Assembly: GCF_013366375.1 (NCBI RefSeq)
Contig: NZ_JABWMJ010000004.1
Coordinates: 1-64,000 of the forward strand
Reading direction: 5' to 3'
DNA length: 64,000 nucleotides
Source: Rhizobacter koreensis
GTDB taxonomy: Bacteria; Pseudomonadota; Gammaproteobacteria; Burkholderiales; Burkholderiaceae_C
This document shows positions 57,252 through 64,000 of the stretch, one piece after another; position 1 is the first letter of the stretch, and each line of letters begins with the position of its first letter. Below the pieces are notes generated by a model. It was not told where the DNA came from, searched no databases, and saw only the letters and a program-made list of their open reading frames with translations. The position numbers were made by a program, and so were the translations under genes.

Positions 57252-58019
57252 ATGATCGCTCGTAAATGGAAGGTGAGGTCAAGCCTTGTCTGTGTTGCAG
57301 CGGCGCTCTGGGCTCTACCCGCGCATGCTGCGCTGGTGAGCGTCGGTACCGCGGTAGGAGCAGGCACTGGGACGCTAGATACCGCAACGGGCCTGCTATT
57401 TCTTGACGTCGACCGCACGGCGGGGCTTTCCTATGCAGCCATACAGGGCGTGCCGGCAAACTACTTTTTTCCCGGCTCTGCCGCGACGCCGGGGATGTTG
57501 GCGCCGGGGCAGACATTTGCAGGCTTTCGATACGCGACAAGCGCCGAGGTCACAAGCCTGTTCACCAACTCGGGCCTCTTGAGCCCCGGGCCCATCACCC
57601 CCGCGAACGAGGCGGCCTTCTTCAACTTCGGCTCATTGCTGGGAATCGGCCCTGTCGACGTTAGTGGCACCGGCGAGCGGCTGGCCTATCGCGCCATGAC
57701 AGGCGATCCGGGCTTCGCACCGCAATCGCGCCAGCTCGCAGAGTTGGTAATCGACCGGCCGCCAGATCCGAGTGCGATCTTCACAGGCCCTGCGGGCTTT
57801 CTGGGTGACGAACAGGTTCCGAGCCTGGGGTCGCCCCCGCCGGATAGCAGGGGCCTGCGGGCAGCGGGTAGCTGGCTGGTTCAAGCTCAACCTATGGTCG
57901 TTCCGGTGCCCGCGACGCTGCCGCTGGCAGTGCTGGCTTTGGGTGCACTCGCCGTCACGCGAAGGGCTCTACGCAGCAATTCCGTTGCGTTCCGCCAACG
58001 CCTTGACGCGGCTCGCTAG
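57252..58019 (+). CDS. Exported protein with VPxPA (PEP-CTERM-like) C-terminal anchor
   Basis: A 255-residue protein with a signal peptide (residues 1 to about 25, ending PAHAA). The body resembles PEP-CTERM-associated surface proteins: ATGLLFLDVDRTAGLSYAAI, GFRYATSAEVTSLFTNSG and GTGERLAYRAM. The end is VPVPATLPLAVLALGALAVTRRAL, that is a VPxPA box, a hydrophobic helix and arginines, the layout recognised by exosortase/archaeosortase-type anchoring. No exosortase gene is in the window. The start ATG follows TGGAGATC. Confidence 0.8.
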   Translation: MIARKWKVRSSLVCVAAALWALPAHAALVSVGTAVGAGTGTLDTATGLLFLDVDRTAGLSYAAIQGVPANYFFPGSAATPGMLAPGQTFAGFRYATSAEVTSLFTNSGLLSPGPITPANEAAFFNFGSLLGIGPVDVSGTGERLAYRAMTGDPGFAPQSRQLAELVIDRPPDPSAIFTGPAGFLGDEQVPSLGSPPPDSRGLRAAGSWLVQAQPMVVPVPATLPLAVLALGALAVTRRALRSNSVAFRQRLDAAR

Positions 58020-58292
58020 TTCATCGGTCTACACCAGCTTGGCGAGGGCGGCGAGACCAGACAACAGCTGAGCGGCATGGCAGCACCTGACGGTTGCCCG
58101 CGCCGCGAGCGCGTCGTTTTGGGGACGCGTGCTCTCGAGGCGCTCCTCGCGGTCTGCACGTCGCGCAGCAGCACATTCAGGGTTAGACCGGGGCCCTGTG
58201 AGTGGCACGTCCGCCAGACTGAGGCGGCTCGGCCTCGCGCTGGCAGGACACACTGACCTACGCCGCGACGGCGGCCCTCAAGAGGAGAAGCC

Positions 58293-58649
58293 TTGAAGAA
58301 GATTCTGAGTACTTTGGCCGTCTGCAGCAGTTTGGCGGCGGCGCCTGCATGGGGCGCGTTTTCCTGCACTGGGCAGATCACATTCTTCGGCTTGGATGGA
58401 TCCGGGGCGGTGACGCTCTCGCTGGGTTCCTACGAGGTCCACCGCATATGTGCACTGGAGTCCCTCTATCCGCTGGTTTTCTCCATCAAGCCGACAGCCT
58501 GCAAAGCGGCTTACGACACCTTGCTTCAGCAGAAGAGTGAAGGTAAGCCGGTGACGATCTGGTACTACGGCGATTCGACCGTCAGCAATTGCTCTGCCAT
58601 TCAGTCCTGGAGCATGCAGCCTACTGCGTATTTCGTGCAGCTGAACTAG
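58293..58649 (+). CDS. Small exported four-cysteine protein, 118 aa
   Basis: TTG start with AGAGGAG just upstream. The signal peptide is residues 1-22 (MKKILSTLAVCSSLAAAPAWGA). The mature 96 residues have cysteines in FSCTGQ, RICALES, TACKAAY and SNCSAIQ, suggesting two disulfides, and the pattern of beta strands and one helix (KAAYDTLLQQKSEGKPVTIWYY) resembles a loose family of small secreted proteins without assigned function in Proteobacteria. The next gene encodes a similar-looking protein. A role outside the cytoplasm is certain, its nature unknown. Confidence 0.72.
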   Translation: MKKILSTLAVCSSLAAAPAWGAFSCTGQITFFGLDGSGAVTLSLGSYEVHRICALESLYPLVFSIKPTACKAAYDTLLQQKSEGKPVTIWYYGDSTVSNCSAIQSWSMQPTAYFVQLN

Positions 58650-58794
58650 AGCCCAGCTCGCGCGCGAGTCAGCCGGCGGCGCCGTAGTCCTTGGTGGGGT
58701 TTCCCTTAGACGAGAGCCTTGCGCTTGCACCTAAGCTAACTTGCAGCATAGCTACGCAGAGGTTGCGCGCTGGCCACTCGCAAGGACTGACGGG

Positions 58795-59151
58795 ATGAAG
58801 ACGCTGGTGTTATCGATTGCTTTGCTCGCTTCCTCCACCGCGGCGCACGCAATAGCTTGTGGACCGTATTCGATCTACAGCATTCAGAGTCAAACCGACC
58901 GTGTGCTTGTGGGGCTCTACACGCGAGCCTATGTGGCTCCCAATTCTGGACCAATACCAATTTGGAAGTCGCTCGGCTCGTGGTCCTCGCCGAACACGAA
59001 GCGGTTCCTCGAAACAATGGAATTCGGCTTGCGGAGCGGCTTCGGCACGATCTGGCTGCTGTATGACGACCCTTATGTGTGCAATAGCGATGAGTACGCC
59101 ACCCAGCCTGTAGCAGTGCGCCTTTCACTTACGCCAGGCATCCCTCCCTGA
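58795..59151 (+). CDS. Small exported protein, 118 aa, distant relative of preceding gene
   Basis: Signal peptide of residues 1-21 (MKTLVLSIALLASSTAAHAIA). The mature part has two cysteines (IACGPYS and YVCNSDE) and repeats the order of features of the preceding protein: a leading Cys, a V-x-L strand, a helix (KRFLETMEFGLRSG), TIWLLYDD matching TIWYYGDS, a Cys and a final QP.A strand. The outer pair of cysteines is retained and the inner pair lost. Start ATG with AAGGA upstream. Probably an old tandem duplicate. Confidence 0.7.
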   Translation: MKTLVLSIALLASSTAAHAIACGPYSIYSIQSQTDRVLVGLYTRAYVAPNSGPIPIWKSLGSWSSPNTKRFLETMEFGLRSGFGTIWLLYDDPYVCNSDEYATQPVAVRLSLTPGIPP

Positions 59152-59169
59152 CGCACTGACGGTACTAGC

Positions 59170-59619
59170 CTACTCGGAGTGACAAGCCTCGTTGCGCTGC
59201 TGGCGCAGCAGACCCTGATTCGGATTTCGCGGAGCTGCCCTCCGCCCAGGTGACCTGCGCCAAAAATGGTTCCGAGCACGCGGCGGCTCAGTCCGCCGGC
59301 TGTTCCCCCTCCCACCATCCGTAACGCTGTTCGGCTCAGGTGCGGTTGTGCACACGTGGACGCGAGCATCGCCCCTGGACAAGCGGTCTCTCAGATCCGA
59401 GGCTTTAAGGCGCTCTTGGGCGCTGGCTCGCCTGAGTGCGCGGTCATGCTCGTCCAGCATGTTGGACGTGACCACACCCTTGATCAGTGCTTGCAGCCCG
59501 AACAGCGTTTCGGCCATGCCGCGAGTCGTGGTGAGGCTCTCGACTACTAGCCCCCGCTCGGCAAGGATGAAGGCAGCCTACGCCTGTGCAATGCAGCGCG
59601 CGAAGCACGCATCGATCAT
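59170..59619 (-). pseudogene. Broken gene, possibly DUF5677-like
   Basis: From ATG 59619 the minus strand reads MIDACFARCIAQA, an in-frame TAG, then AAFILAERGLVVESLTTTRG, followed by MAETLFGLQALIKGVVTSNM and helical EHDRALRRASAQERLKAS. The helical RGLVVESL...TRGMAETLFGL part looks like the core of DUF5677 proteins, but the match is from memory and weak. The early stop and the missing N-terminus mark it as decayed. The last third is low complexity. Confidence 0.4.
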
Positions 59620-59837
59620 CCCGCTTCGACGGTCTAGCTAACTTTGATCCAAGAGACCATCAGCATCGCGAGATCGTTGCATTCACGCGCGTGTGCTATG
59701 AGCTCGCCGCATTGATCTGCGATCGGATGCTGTGCCCGGTCGCGAGTTCAGAATCCGCCGGGTCCGAGCTTCATGCGTGAATCTCGGTGAGCAGGCGCGG
59801 CTTGCGCGGGAGGTGCGGGGATAGCATGGACGGCACT

Positions 59838-59973
59838 ATGCCCGAACCCCTCATCTGTACCGCTGGTGGATCATTGACGAGATCACCCCAAGCGCCGGCT
59901 GACGCGATACCGCATGACGGAGGCTGATGTGCTGGCGCGCCACCCCGGAGCGGAGCCCGACCTCGCCAGCTGA
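59838..59973 (+). pseudogene. Decayed small gene of the YRMTEADxLxRHPGAE type
   Basis: Two frames read together as HLYRWWIIDEITPSAG (stop at 59900-59902) and, one frame over, LTRYRMTEADVLARHPGAEPDLAS with a stop at 59971-59973. The joined sequence resembles a recurring short protein found near mobile elements in Betaproteobacteria, from memory, with a YRW..DE..TG..R.TRYRMTEADA pattern. A one-base shift near 59898 breaks it. Confidence 0.4.
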
Positions 59974-60106
59974 GACGAGCGCGTCGGCGGGCCAGCAGAA
60001 GGCGCCTCCGCCGTGAACTCGCGCCCCGGCCCTCGTCCGGCAGCAACCGCTGAGCGCCTACTGGGTCAGTACGACCAGGTCACGCGTGACGTAGGCCTCT
60101 GCCGCG

Positions 60107-60225
60107 GTGATCGGATCGAGCCGCGCCGGCAGGCGCAGAGCTCGAAAGCGTCCTGCACCGCTGCCATGTGCCCGAGCTCTGGCTCGTCGGCCCTTATGGG
60201 CTCTGCGCACCGCCGGTCCCGGAGC
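60107..60225 (-). repeat. Diverged duplicated gene fragment, copy 2
   Basis: Counterpart of 56118-56260. The minus frame keeps the alternating pattern RCAE-IRA-EP---HM-VQ-AFELC. The fragment overlaps the leader of the patatin gene and is not part of it. Confidence 0.5.
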
Positions 60226-60292
60226 CCTCGGGCAACCGGCGCGGAGCCAGCGTCACAATCCGCCCTCGAGAAGCCTTGCACGGGGAGCGGCA

Positions 60293-61300
60293 GTGCCGGA
60301 ACGCAGGAAGGTCGCGATCGCGTGCCAGGGTGGCGGCAGCCATGCGGCGTTCGGCGCCGGCGTGCTGAGGCGACTGCTCGCGCCCGACCTCTGGCCTCGC
60401 TTCGAGCTCGTCGGCCTCAGCGGAACGTCAGGCGGGGCGATGTGCGCCGCCCTCGCGTGGGCGGGCCTCATCGGGGGTGGCCCGGACGAGGCGGTCGCGC
60501 GACTCACCGCGTTCTGGAACGCGGTCAAGGCGTCCGAGCCCTCGGATGCGCTGCTCAACCTGTGGGGCGTCGTCGCAGCGCGTGCACCGTTGGCGGCCGA
60601 GATCAGCCCTTACCTGTATCGGCCGCTCGTCGAGCAACGATTGCGCGAACTGGTCGACGAGCACGTCGGCCTGGCGCGGCTGACGCCGGAGCAGCGTTCG
60701 CGCAGCCCCGTCGCACTGATGGTCGGCGCGACCGACGTGCTGAGCGGCGAGCGCTGCGTGTTCGGCGGCCAGGCGCTGACCACCGCCCACCTGGTCGCCT
60801 CTGCCGCGATCCCGCCGCTCTACCGCTCGATCGAGATCGACGGGCGTCACTACTGGGACGGGCTCTTCACCAGCAACCCGCCGGTTCGCGAGTTCACCGA
60901 CCCCTCGATGTGCGCGCACAAGCCCGACGAGATCTGGGTGATCCAGATCAACCCCCAGCGGCAGGCGAGCGTACCGCAGGCGATCGGAGACATCGCCGAT
61001 CGGCGCAACGAGCTCGGCGGCAACCTCGCGCTCGCGCAGGAGCTGTACTTCATCGAAAAGGTGAATCAGATCGCCGCCCGCATGAGCGCCGCAGCCGTGC
61101 CGTCGAGCTACAGCCACATCGGCATCCGCGTGATCGAGATGCCGTTCGGCGACCTGGACCTGGCGTCGAAGCTCGACCGCGACCCGGTGCACATCGACCG
61201 GCTGATCACCGCAGGCGTCGAGCTCGGCGGCCGGTTCCTGCAAGACGCCGAGTGGCCGCAGTCGGGGTCGCTGCCGCGCGCGAACCGCTGCATCCCCTGA
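60293..61300 (+). CDS. Patatin-like phospholipase
   Basis: A 335-residue lipid acyl hydrolase without a signal peptide. The oxyanion motif is CQGGGSHAAFGAGVLRRLL (residues about 10-25), the nucleophile elbow GLSGTSGGAM with Ser near residue 46, and the catalytic Asp in YWDGLFTSNPP. It is a member of the bacterial patatin group related to RssA/YlbK. GTG start at 60293 with GGGGAG upstream. The bases before it contain the duplicated fragment, so the gene may have been joined to new upstream DNA. Confidence 0.88.
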   Translation: MPERRKVAIACQGGGSHAAFGAGVLRRLLAPDLWPRFELVGLSGTSGGAMCAALAWAGLIGGGPDEAVARLTAFWNAVKASEPSDALLNLWGVVAARAPLAAEISPYLYRPLVEQRLRELVDEHVGLARLTPEQRSRSPVALMVGATDVLSGERCVFGGQALTTAHLVASAAIPPLYRSIEIDGRHYWDGLFTSNPPVREFTDPSMCAHKPDEIWVIQINPQRQASVPQAIGDIADRRNELGGNLALAQELYFIEKVNQIAARMSAAAVPSSYSHIGIRVIEMPFGDLDLASKLDRDPVHIDRLITAGVELGGRFLQDAEWPQSGSLPRANRCIP

Positions 61301-61503
61301 TGCGCCGCCGTGAAGCCTCGAGAGGTCCGGGTGACGCCGCTCGGCGACGGCGCGGTCACGACGCGTCATCGGCGGCGCGGCCGACCCATGACCGCGGTCG
61401 GACGAGGTATGCGGCGTGCGAGATTCCTTCGCCCACAGAGCCTCTCGTCTGACGCCCGAAGCCCGACCGGCGGCCGATGATGCAGCATCTTCGGGAGCCT
61501 CAT

Positions 61504-61728
61504 ATGTCGAAGCAAGACACGGTCGCGGACGCCCCCACGCAGAAACGCCCGACCATCGAAGCGAGCGATGCGCCGAAAGATGTCGCTCGTCCCGCAGCGA
61601 ACGCGCGCGCCTGGAGCAACGTCAACAAGCTTCCCGGCGCGGGCAAGAAGATCGATGCGCGACGCAAGGTCCCGTCAGGCCCGCTGGGCGGCTCCGGTCG
61701 CAAGACCAATCGGTCGCGCTCCTCCTGA
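61504..61728 (+). CDS. Basic small protein of unknown function, 74 aa
   Basis: The start ATG follows GGGAGCCTCAT, a good ribosome binding site. The product is disordered and lysine/arginine rich toward the end (KLPGAGKKIDARRKVPSG, then RKTNRSRSS) and could bind nucleic acid, which is inference from composition only. No known family is recognised. It lies between the patatin gene and the dehydrogenase gene. Confidence 0.6.
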   Translation: MSKQDTVADAPTQKRPTIEASDAPKDVARPAANARAWSNVNKLPGAGKKIDARRKVPSGPLGGSGRKTNRSRSS

Positions 61729-61894
61729 GGCCATGACGGCGCCACGGATCACGCGCCATGGTGCCGGCTCCGTAGCGATCGTCCACACAGCGGCGTCGAT
61801 GTCCGCGGCTTGCAGAGCCTGCGGGGGCGACCGCCCACTCGTGCTGCGGCACCGCTCCCTATGATGGTCACTCGCTGAACGCCCGACGACCCCA

Positions 61895-62839
61895 GTGACC
61901 GAACCCTTGCCCTTCGTCTCGGCCGAGACCGGAAGCTCTGCTCGACGCTGGGTCGACGCGCTGCAGGCGGCGATGCCGGCCGAGACCGTGGTTGCCTTCG
62001 AGGAGCTCGATGCAGCGGCGCGGGCCGCGTGCGAGATCGCGATCGTCGCGAACCCGCGGCCGCAGGATCTTCGCGCGATGCCCAACCTGCGCTTGGTGCA
62101 CAGCGTGTGGGCGGGCGTCGAGCGACTCGTCGCCGATCTGCCGGACACCGGGCTGAAGATCGTGCGCCTGGTCGACCCGCAACTCGCCGCGACGATGGCC
62201 GAGGCGGTGCTCGCCTGGACCCTGTACCTGCACCGCGACATGCCGCGCTATGCGCGCCAGCAGGCCGCGCGTCAGTGGCTGCCGCACGATTACGCGCCGC
62301 CGGGCCGGCGGACGGTCTCGCTGTTGGGGCTCGGAGCGCTGGGTGCCGCGAGCGCGGCGAAGCTGCTCGACGCCGGCTTCAGGGTGTGCGGCTGGAGCCG
62401 CAGTCCCAAGGCGCTGCCCGGCGTCGAATGCCATGCCGGCGACCACGAACTCGTCGCGATGCTCGGACGGACCGACATCCTCGTGTGCCTGCTGCCCCTC
62501 ACGCCACAGACCCGCGGCGTGGTCAACGCGGGCGCTTTCGAGGCGCTGCGCCGCGGCGCGTCGCTGATCAATTTCGCCCGCGGACCGATCGTCGACGATG
62601 GCGCGCTGCGGGCGGCGCTCGATGCGGGGCGGTTGACGCACGCTGTGCTCGACGTCTTCGATCGCGAACCGCTGCCGGCCGATGCCTGGCAGTGGGCGCA
62701 TTCGGGCGTGACGGTGCTGCCGCACATCTCGGCAGCCACCGACCGGACCACGGCTTCTGCGATCGTCGCGGCGAACATCAGGCGCTATCGCGAATCGGGG
62801 ATCATCCCGGCGGCCGTGGATCGCGCGGCGGGCTATTGA
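61895..62839 (+). CDS. D-2-hydroxyacid dehydrogenase, GhrA-like (glyoxylate/hydroxypyruvate reductase)
   Basis: A 314-residue NAD(P)-dependent reductase of the GhrA branch. The Rossmann motif is LLGLGALGAASAAKLLDAGF, the catalytic Arg is in INFARGPIVDDGAL, Glu in DVFDREPLPAD and His in LPHISAATDRTTA. The N-terminal half is short, as in GhrA. GTG start at 61895. Glyoxylate and hydroxypyruvate are the usual substrates. Confidence 0.88.
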   Translation: MTEPLPFVSAETGSSARRWVDALQAAMPAETVVAFEELDAAARAACEIAIVANPRPQDLRAMPNLRLVHSVWAGVERLVADLPDTGLKIVRLVDPQLAATMAEAVLAWTLYLHRDMPRYARQQAARQWLPHDYAPPGRRTVSLLGLGALGAASAAKLLDAGFRVCGWSRSPKALPGVECHAGDHELVAMLGRTDILVCLLPLTPQTRGVVNAGAFEALRRGASLINFARGPIVDDGALRAALDAGRLTHAVLDVFDREPLPADAWQWAHSGVTVLPHISAATDRTTASAIVAANIRRYRESGIIPAAVDRAAGY

Positions 62840-63097
62840 TCGGGCGTCGCGTCGGCGCGGCTGTTGAGCGCTCGACCGTCGCCAGTGCCGTGCGGGAGGC
62901 GTCGGGTCCGTCGTCGCGACTCGGGCAGAAGTCGGACCATTGCCGTCCGGCTGCGGCGCATCAGGCGAGCGAACGCCCGTCGTTCGGCGCCCCCCGCGGC
63001 TGCGTCGCTTCCGCGCGCTTTCGAGCCGCACCTGCTGCGTGGCAGGCGGGTGTCGATGCGGCGCTGCGCGATCGTTACCTGAGTGCCGGCCATGAAA

Positions 63098-63128
63098 AAG
63101 GCGCCTGCCGGTGTGCGGCAGGCGCCTT
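63098..63128 (-). terminator. Rho-independent terminator after PEP-CTERM gene
   Basis: Perfect 13-base-pair stem AAGGCGCCTGCCG/CGGCAGGCGCCTT with a 5-base loop. Read on the minus strand it ends in TTTTT, so it terminates the leftward PEP-CTERM gene that ends 50 bases upstream. It is the strongest hairpin in the window. Confidence 0.88.
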
Positions 63129-63177
63129 CGAGAGACGCGCCGGCGGACGAACGGGTCCGCCGGCAAGCGGCTTGTCG

Positions 63178-63753
63178 TCAGGCCGACTTGCGACGGCGAG
63201 CAATCAGCAACCCGGCGAGGCCGGCGCCCAGCAGCCCGATCGTCGCGGGTTCGGGCACCTGCAGCGAGACGTTGTCCAGCAACAGGACGCCGGCTTGGTC
63301 GAGAAAATCGAACGACAGCGTCATGCTGGCCGCATTGGTAAGGCCGCCGAACCGATAGAGCGTGTAGCCGTCGGGCGCCGCGTTCAACAGCGACAGCAGC
63401 GTCTGCCCGCCGAAGCTCGCGGTGAAGCTGCTCGGAATGCCGCCATCCGGCTTGAACGCGAACGACAACATCCAAGGCACGCCGGCTCTGCCGACGTCGA
63501 TGGTCTGCTGGATACCGCCGGTCGCAAAGACCGGTCCGAAGAACGCGCTGCAGTTCCCGCTGTACACGGAGGCGCCGGGGCCCGGGCATTCAACGCCGTT
63601 GAAGTCGGACTCGCCAGTCGGGGTCCAGCCGTCGAAAGTGGCGCTTTCGAACCCGCCGTTGACGACGAGTTCGGGCGAGGCGCTGGCGGGGCCGGCGAAC
63701 GCCGTCAATCCGGCGACGAGAGTCGCGAGGATGCATGGGGCACGCTTTTGCAT
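63178..63753 (-). CDS. PEP-CTERM sorting-domain protein
   Basis: A 191-residue exported protein. A signal peptide ends near residue 26 (PASASP), then LVVNGGFESATFDGWTPTG starts a beta-sandwich carbohydrate-binding-like body. The C-terminus is VPEPATIGLLGAGLAGLLIARRRK, a textbook PEP-CTERM signal. Such proteins are attached by exosortase and often accompany exopolysaccharide; no exosortase gene is present in the window. The body pattern with LLLDNVSLQ at its end is typical of choice-of-anchor domains. Confidence 0.88.
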   Translation of the reverse strand: MQKRAPCILATLVAGLTAFAGPASASPELVVNGGFESATFDGWTPTGESDFNGVECPGPGASVYSGNCSAFFGPVFATGGIQQTIDVGRAGVPWMLSFAFKPDGGIPSSFTASFGGQTLLSLLNAAPDGYTLYRFGGLTNAASMTLSFDFLDQAGVLLLDNVSLQVPEPATIGLLGAGLAGLLIARRRKSA

Positions 63754-63872
63754 GATTGTTTTCCTGAGGTTGAAAGTGGGGCCGGAGACCGGTCGATCCT
63801 GAGAGGGCCATGACTGCCGCTCCTGACGGACGCTGCGCCCATGGCCGTTCCCGACGGCAGGCTGCCGTGCAT

Positions 63873-64000
63873 TCAGATCGCCGTGAGGGTCACCCGGTTG
63901 CCGGTATACGAGATCCGGAGCTGCCGTCCACCCGACGTGACCGACGCGCCTTCGGGCAAGCCCGAGAACGTGCCGACCAGCGTACCAGCCTGGACCAGTG
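63873..64000 (-). CDS. C-terminal fragment of a secreted beta-strand-rich protein (partial)
   Basis: Only the last 41 residues are in the window, from the right edge to TGA at 63875-63873: they include GTFSGLPEGASVTSGGRQL and RISYTGNRVTLTAI. This ending is typical of large secreted proteins with autotransporter-associated beta-strand repeats or similar filaments. The 119 bases between it and the PEP-CTERM start carry no other gene. Function and full size lie outside the window. Confidence 0.6.
   Translation of the reverse strand, partial: LVQAGTLVGTFSGLPEGASVTSGGRQLRISYTGNRVTLTAI

Larger units (their letters stand above)
52379..60292. mobile_element. Decaying integrative element at tRNA-Gly, right boundary uncertain
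   Basis: The left edge is the tRNA-Gly 3' end with a P4-type integrase remnant 65 bases downstream, the standard geometry of a tRNA-targeted island. To the right are an orphan oxidoreductase, small exported proteins, broken genes, long empty stretches and lower G+C in places, all unlike the tight operons before 52 kb. I searched for a second copy of the tRNA 3' end (GGGTTCGATTCCCTTCACCC) and saw none, so the right attachment site is lost or outside the window. The right limit given here is only where gene density recovers. Confidence 0.45.
59640..60292. other. Sparse region with gene fragments
   Basis: No intact gene. It contains a decayed small gene (59838-59973) and the second copy of the duplicated fragment (60107-60225), then the untranslated lead of the patatin gene. 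Confidence 0.5.

Noticed and set aside
52379-64000. A second copy of the tRNA-Gly 3' end marking the right end of the island
   Set aside because: I read through the sequence for TTCGATTCCC and CACCCGCTCCA and found no convincing copy.

Overview
The window is 64 kb of very G+C-rich bacterial chromosome. Gene content and order point to a betaproteobacterium of the order Burkholderiales, inferred from gene families only. Supporting families are a Bug-type substrate-binding protein, class I iron-sulfur fumarase, YbbAP-like ABC transporter, linked phosphoglucomutase/waaC/waaA, PHB-depolymerase-type esterase, and PEP-CTERM-type anchors. Start codons are diverse (ATG, GTG, TTG and one apparent CTG) and many neighbours overlap by 1 to 4 bases, so most of the window is compact operons.

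Left edge (1-650): a less G+C-rich segment carries a small orphan gene followed by a well-formed integron recombination site (attC, 495-571). This looks like the last gene cassette of a chromosomal integron or of an integrase-less cassette cluster.

Core block A (653-13820): a five-gene leftward operon (Bcr-type MFS pump, miaA, ABC ATPase with a CTG start, FtsX-type permease, esterase with an unusual heptad-repeat N-terminus). It is followed by a beta/gamma-crystallin secreted protein and a DUF3096 microprotein on the plus strand, a pseudouridine synthase with a 410-residue disordered N-terminus, endonuclease-type mutL, and a DedA protein. Core block B (13843-29297): a hydrolase, the tsaE-amiC pair divergent from queG, an AEC carrier, a Bug protein coupled to xerD, a LysR regulator divergent from a 55-residue protein, fumarase, a UPF0114 membrane protein, acetyl-CoA synthetase, YbaK and a ribonuclease Z-like hydrolase. 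Core block C (29353-52254): a DUF4139 protein, a VOC protein, the LPS-core operon pgm-waaC-waaA, an M20 lipoprotein peptidase, a complete RND tripartite pump operon with pcm inside it, several small membrane proteins, NAD synthetase, uppP and trmB.

Accessory block (52305 to about 61.5 kb): a tRNA-Gly(CCC) with its own promoter and terminator is followed at once by a dead P4-type integrase, then by sparse, partly decayed DNA. This holds an orphan SAF-domain oxidoreductase, a four-helix membrane protein, a VPxPA-tailed exported protein, two tandem small exported proteins that look like distant relatives, two decayed genes, and a diverged duplicated fragment at 56.1 and 60.1 kb. It reads as an old, eroding integrative element in a tRNA gene. 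The far tRNA repeat that would mark its right end was not found.

Right edge (60293-64000): a patatin-like phospholipase, a basic 74-residue protein, a GhrA-like dehydrogenase, a PEP-CTERM protein with a strong terminator, and the C-terminus of a secreted beta-strand protein running off the window. I did not find a clearly new multi-gene system. The strongest leads are the integron cassette at the left edge, the decaying tRNA island with its paired small exported proteins, and several odd gene architectures.
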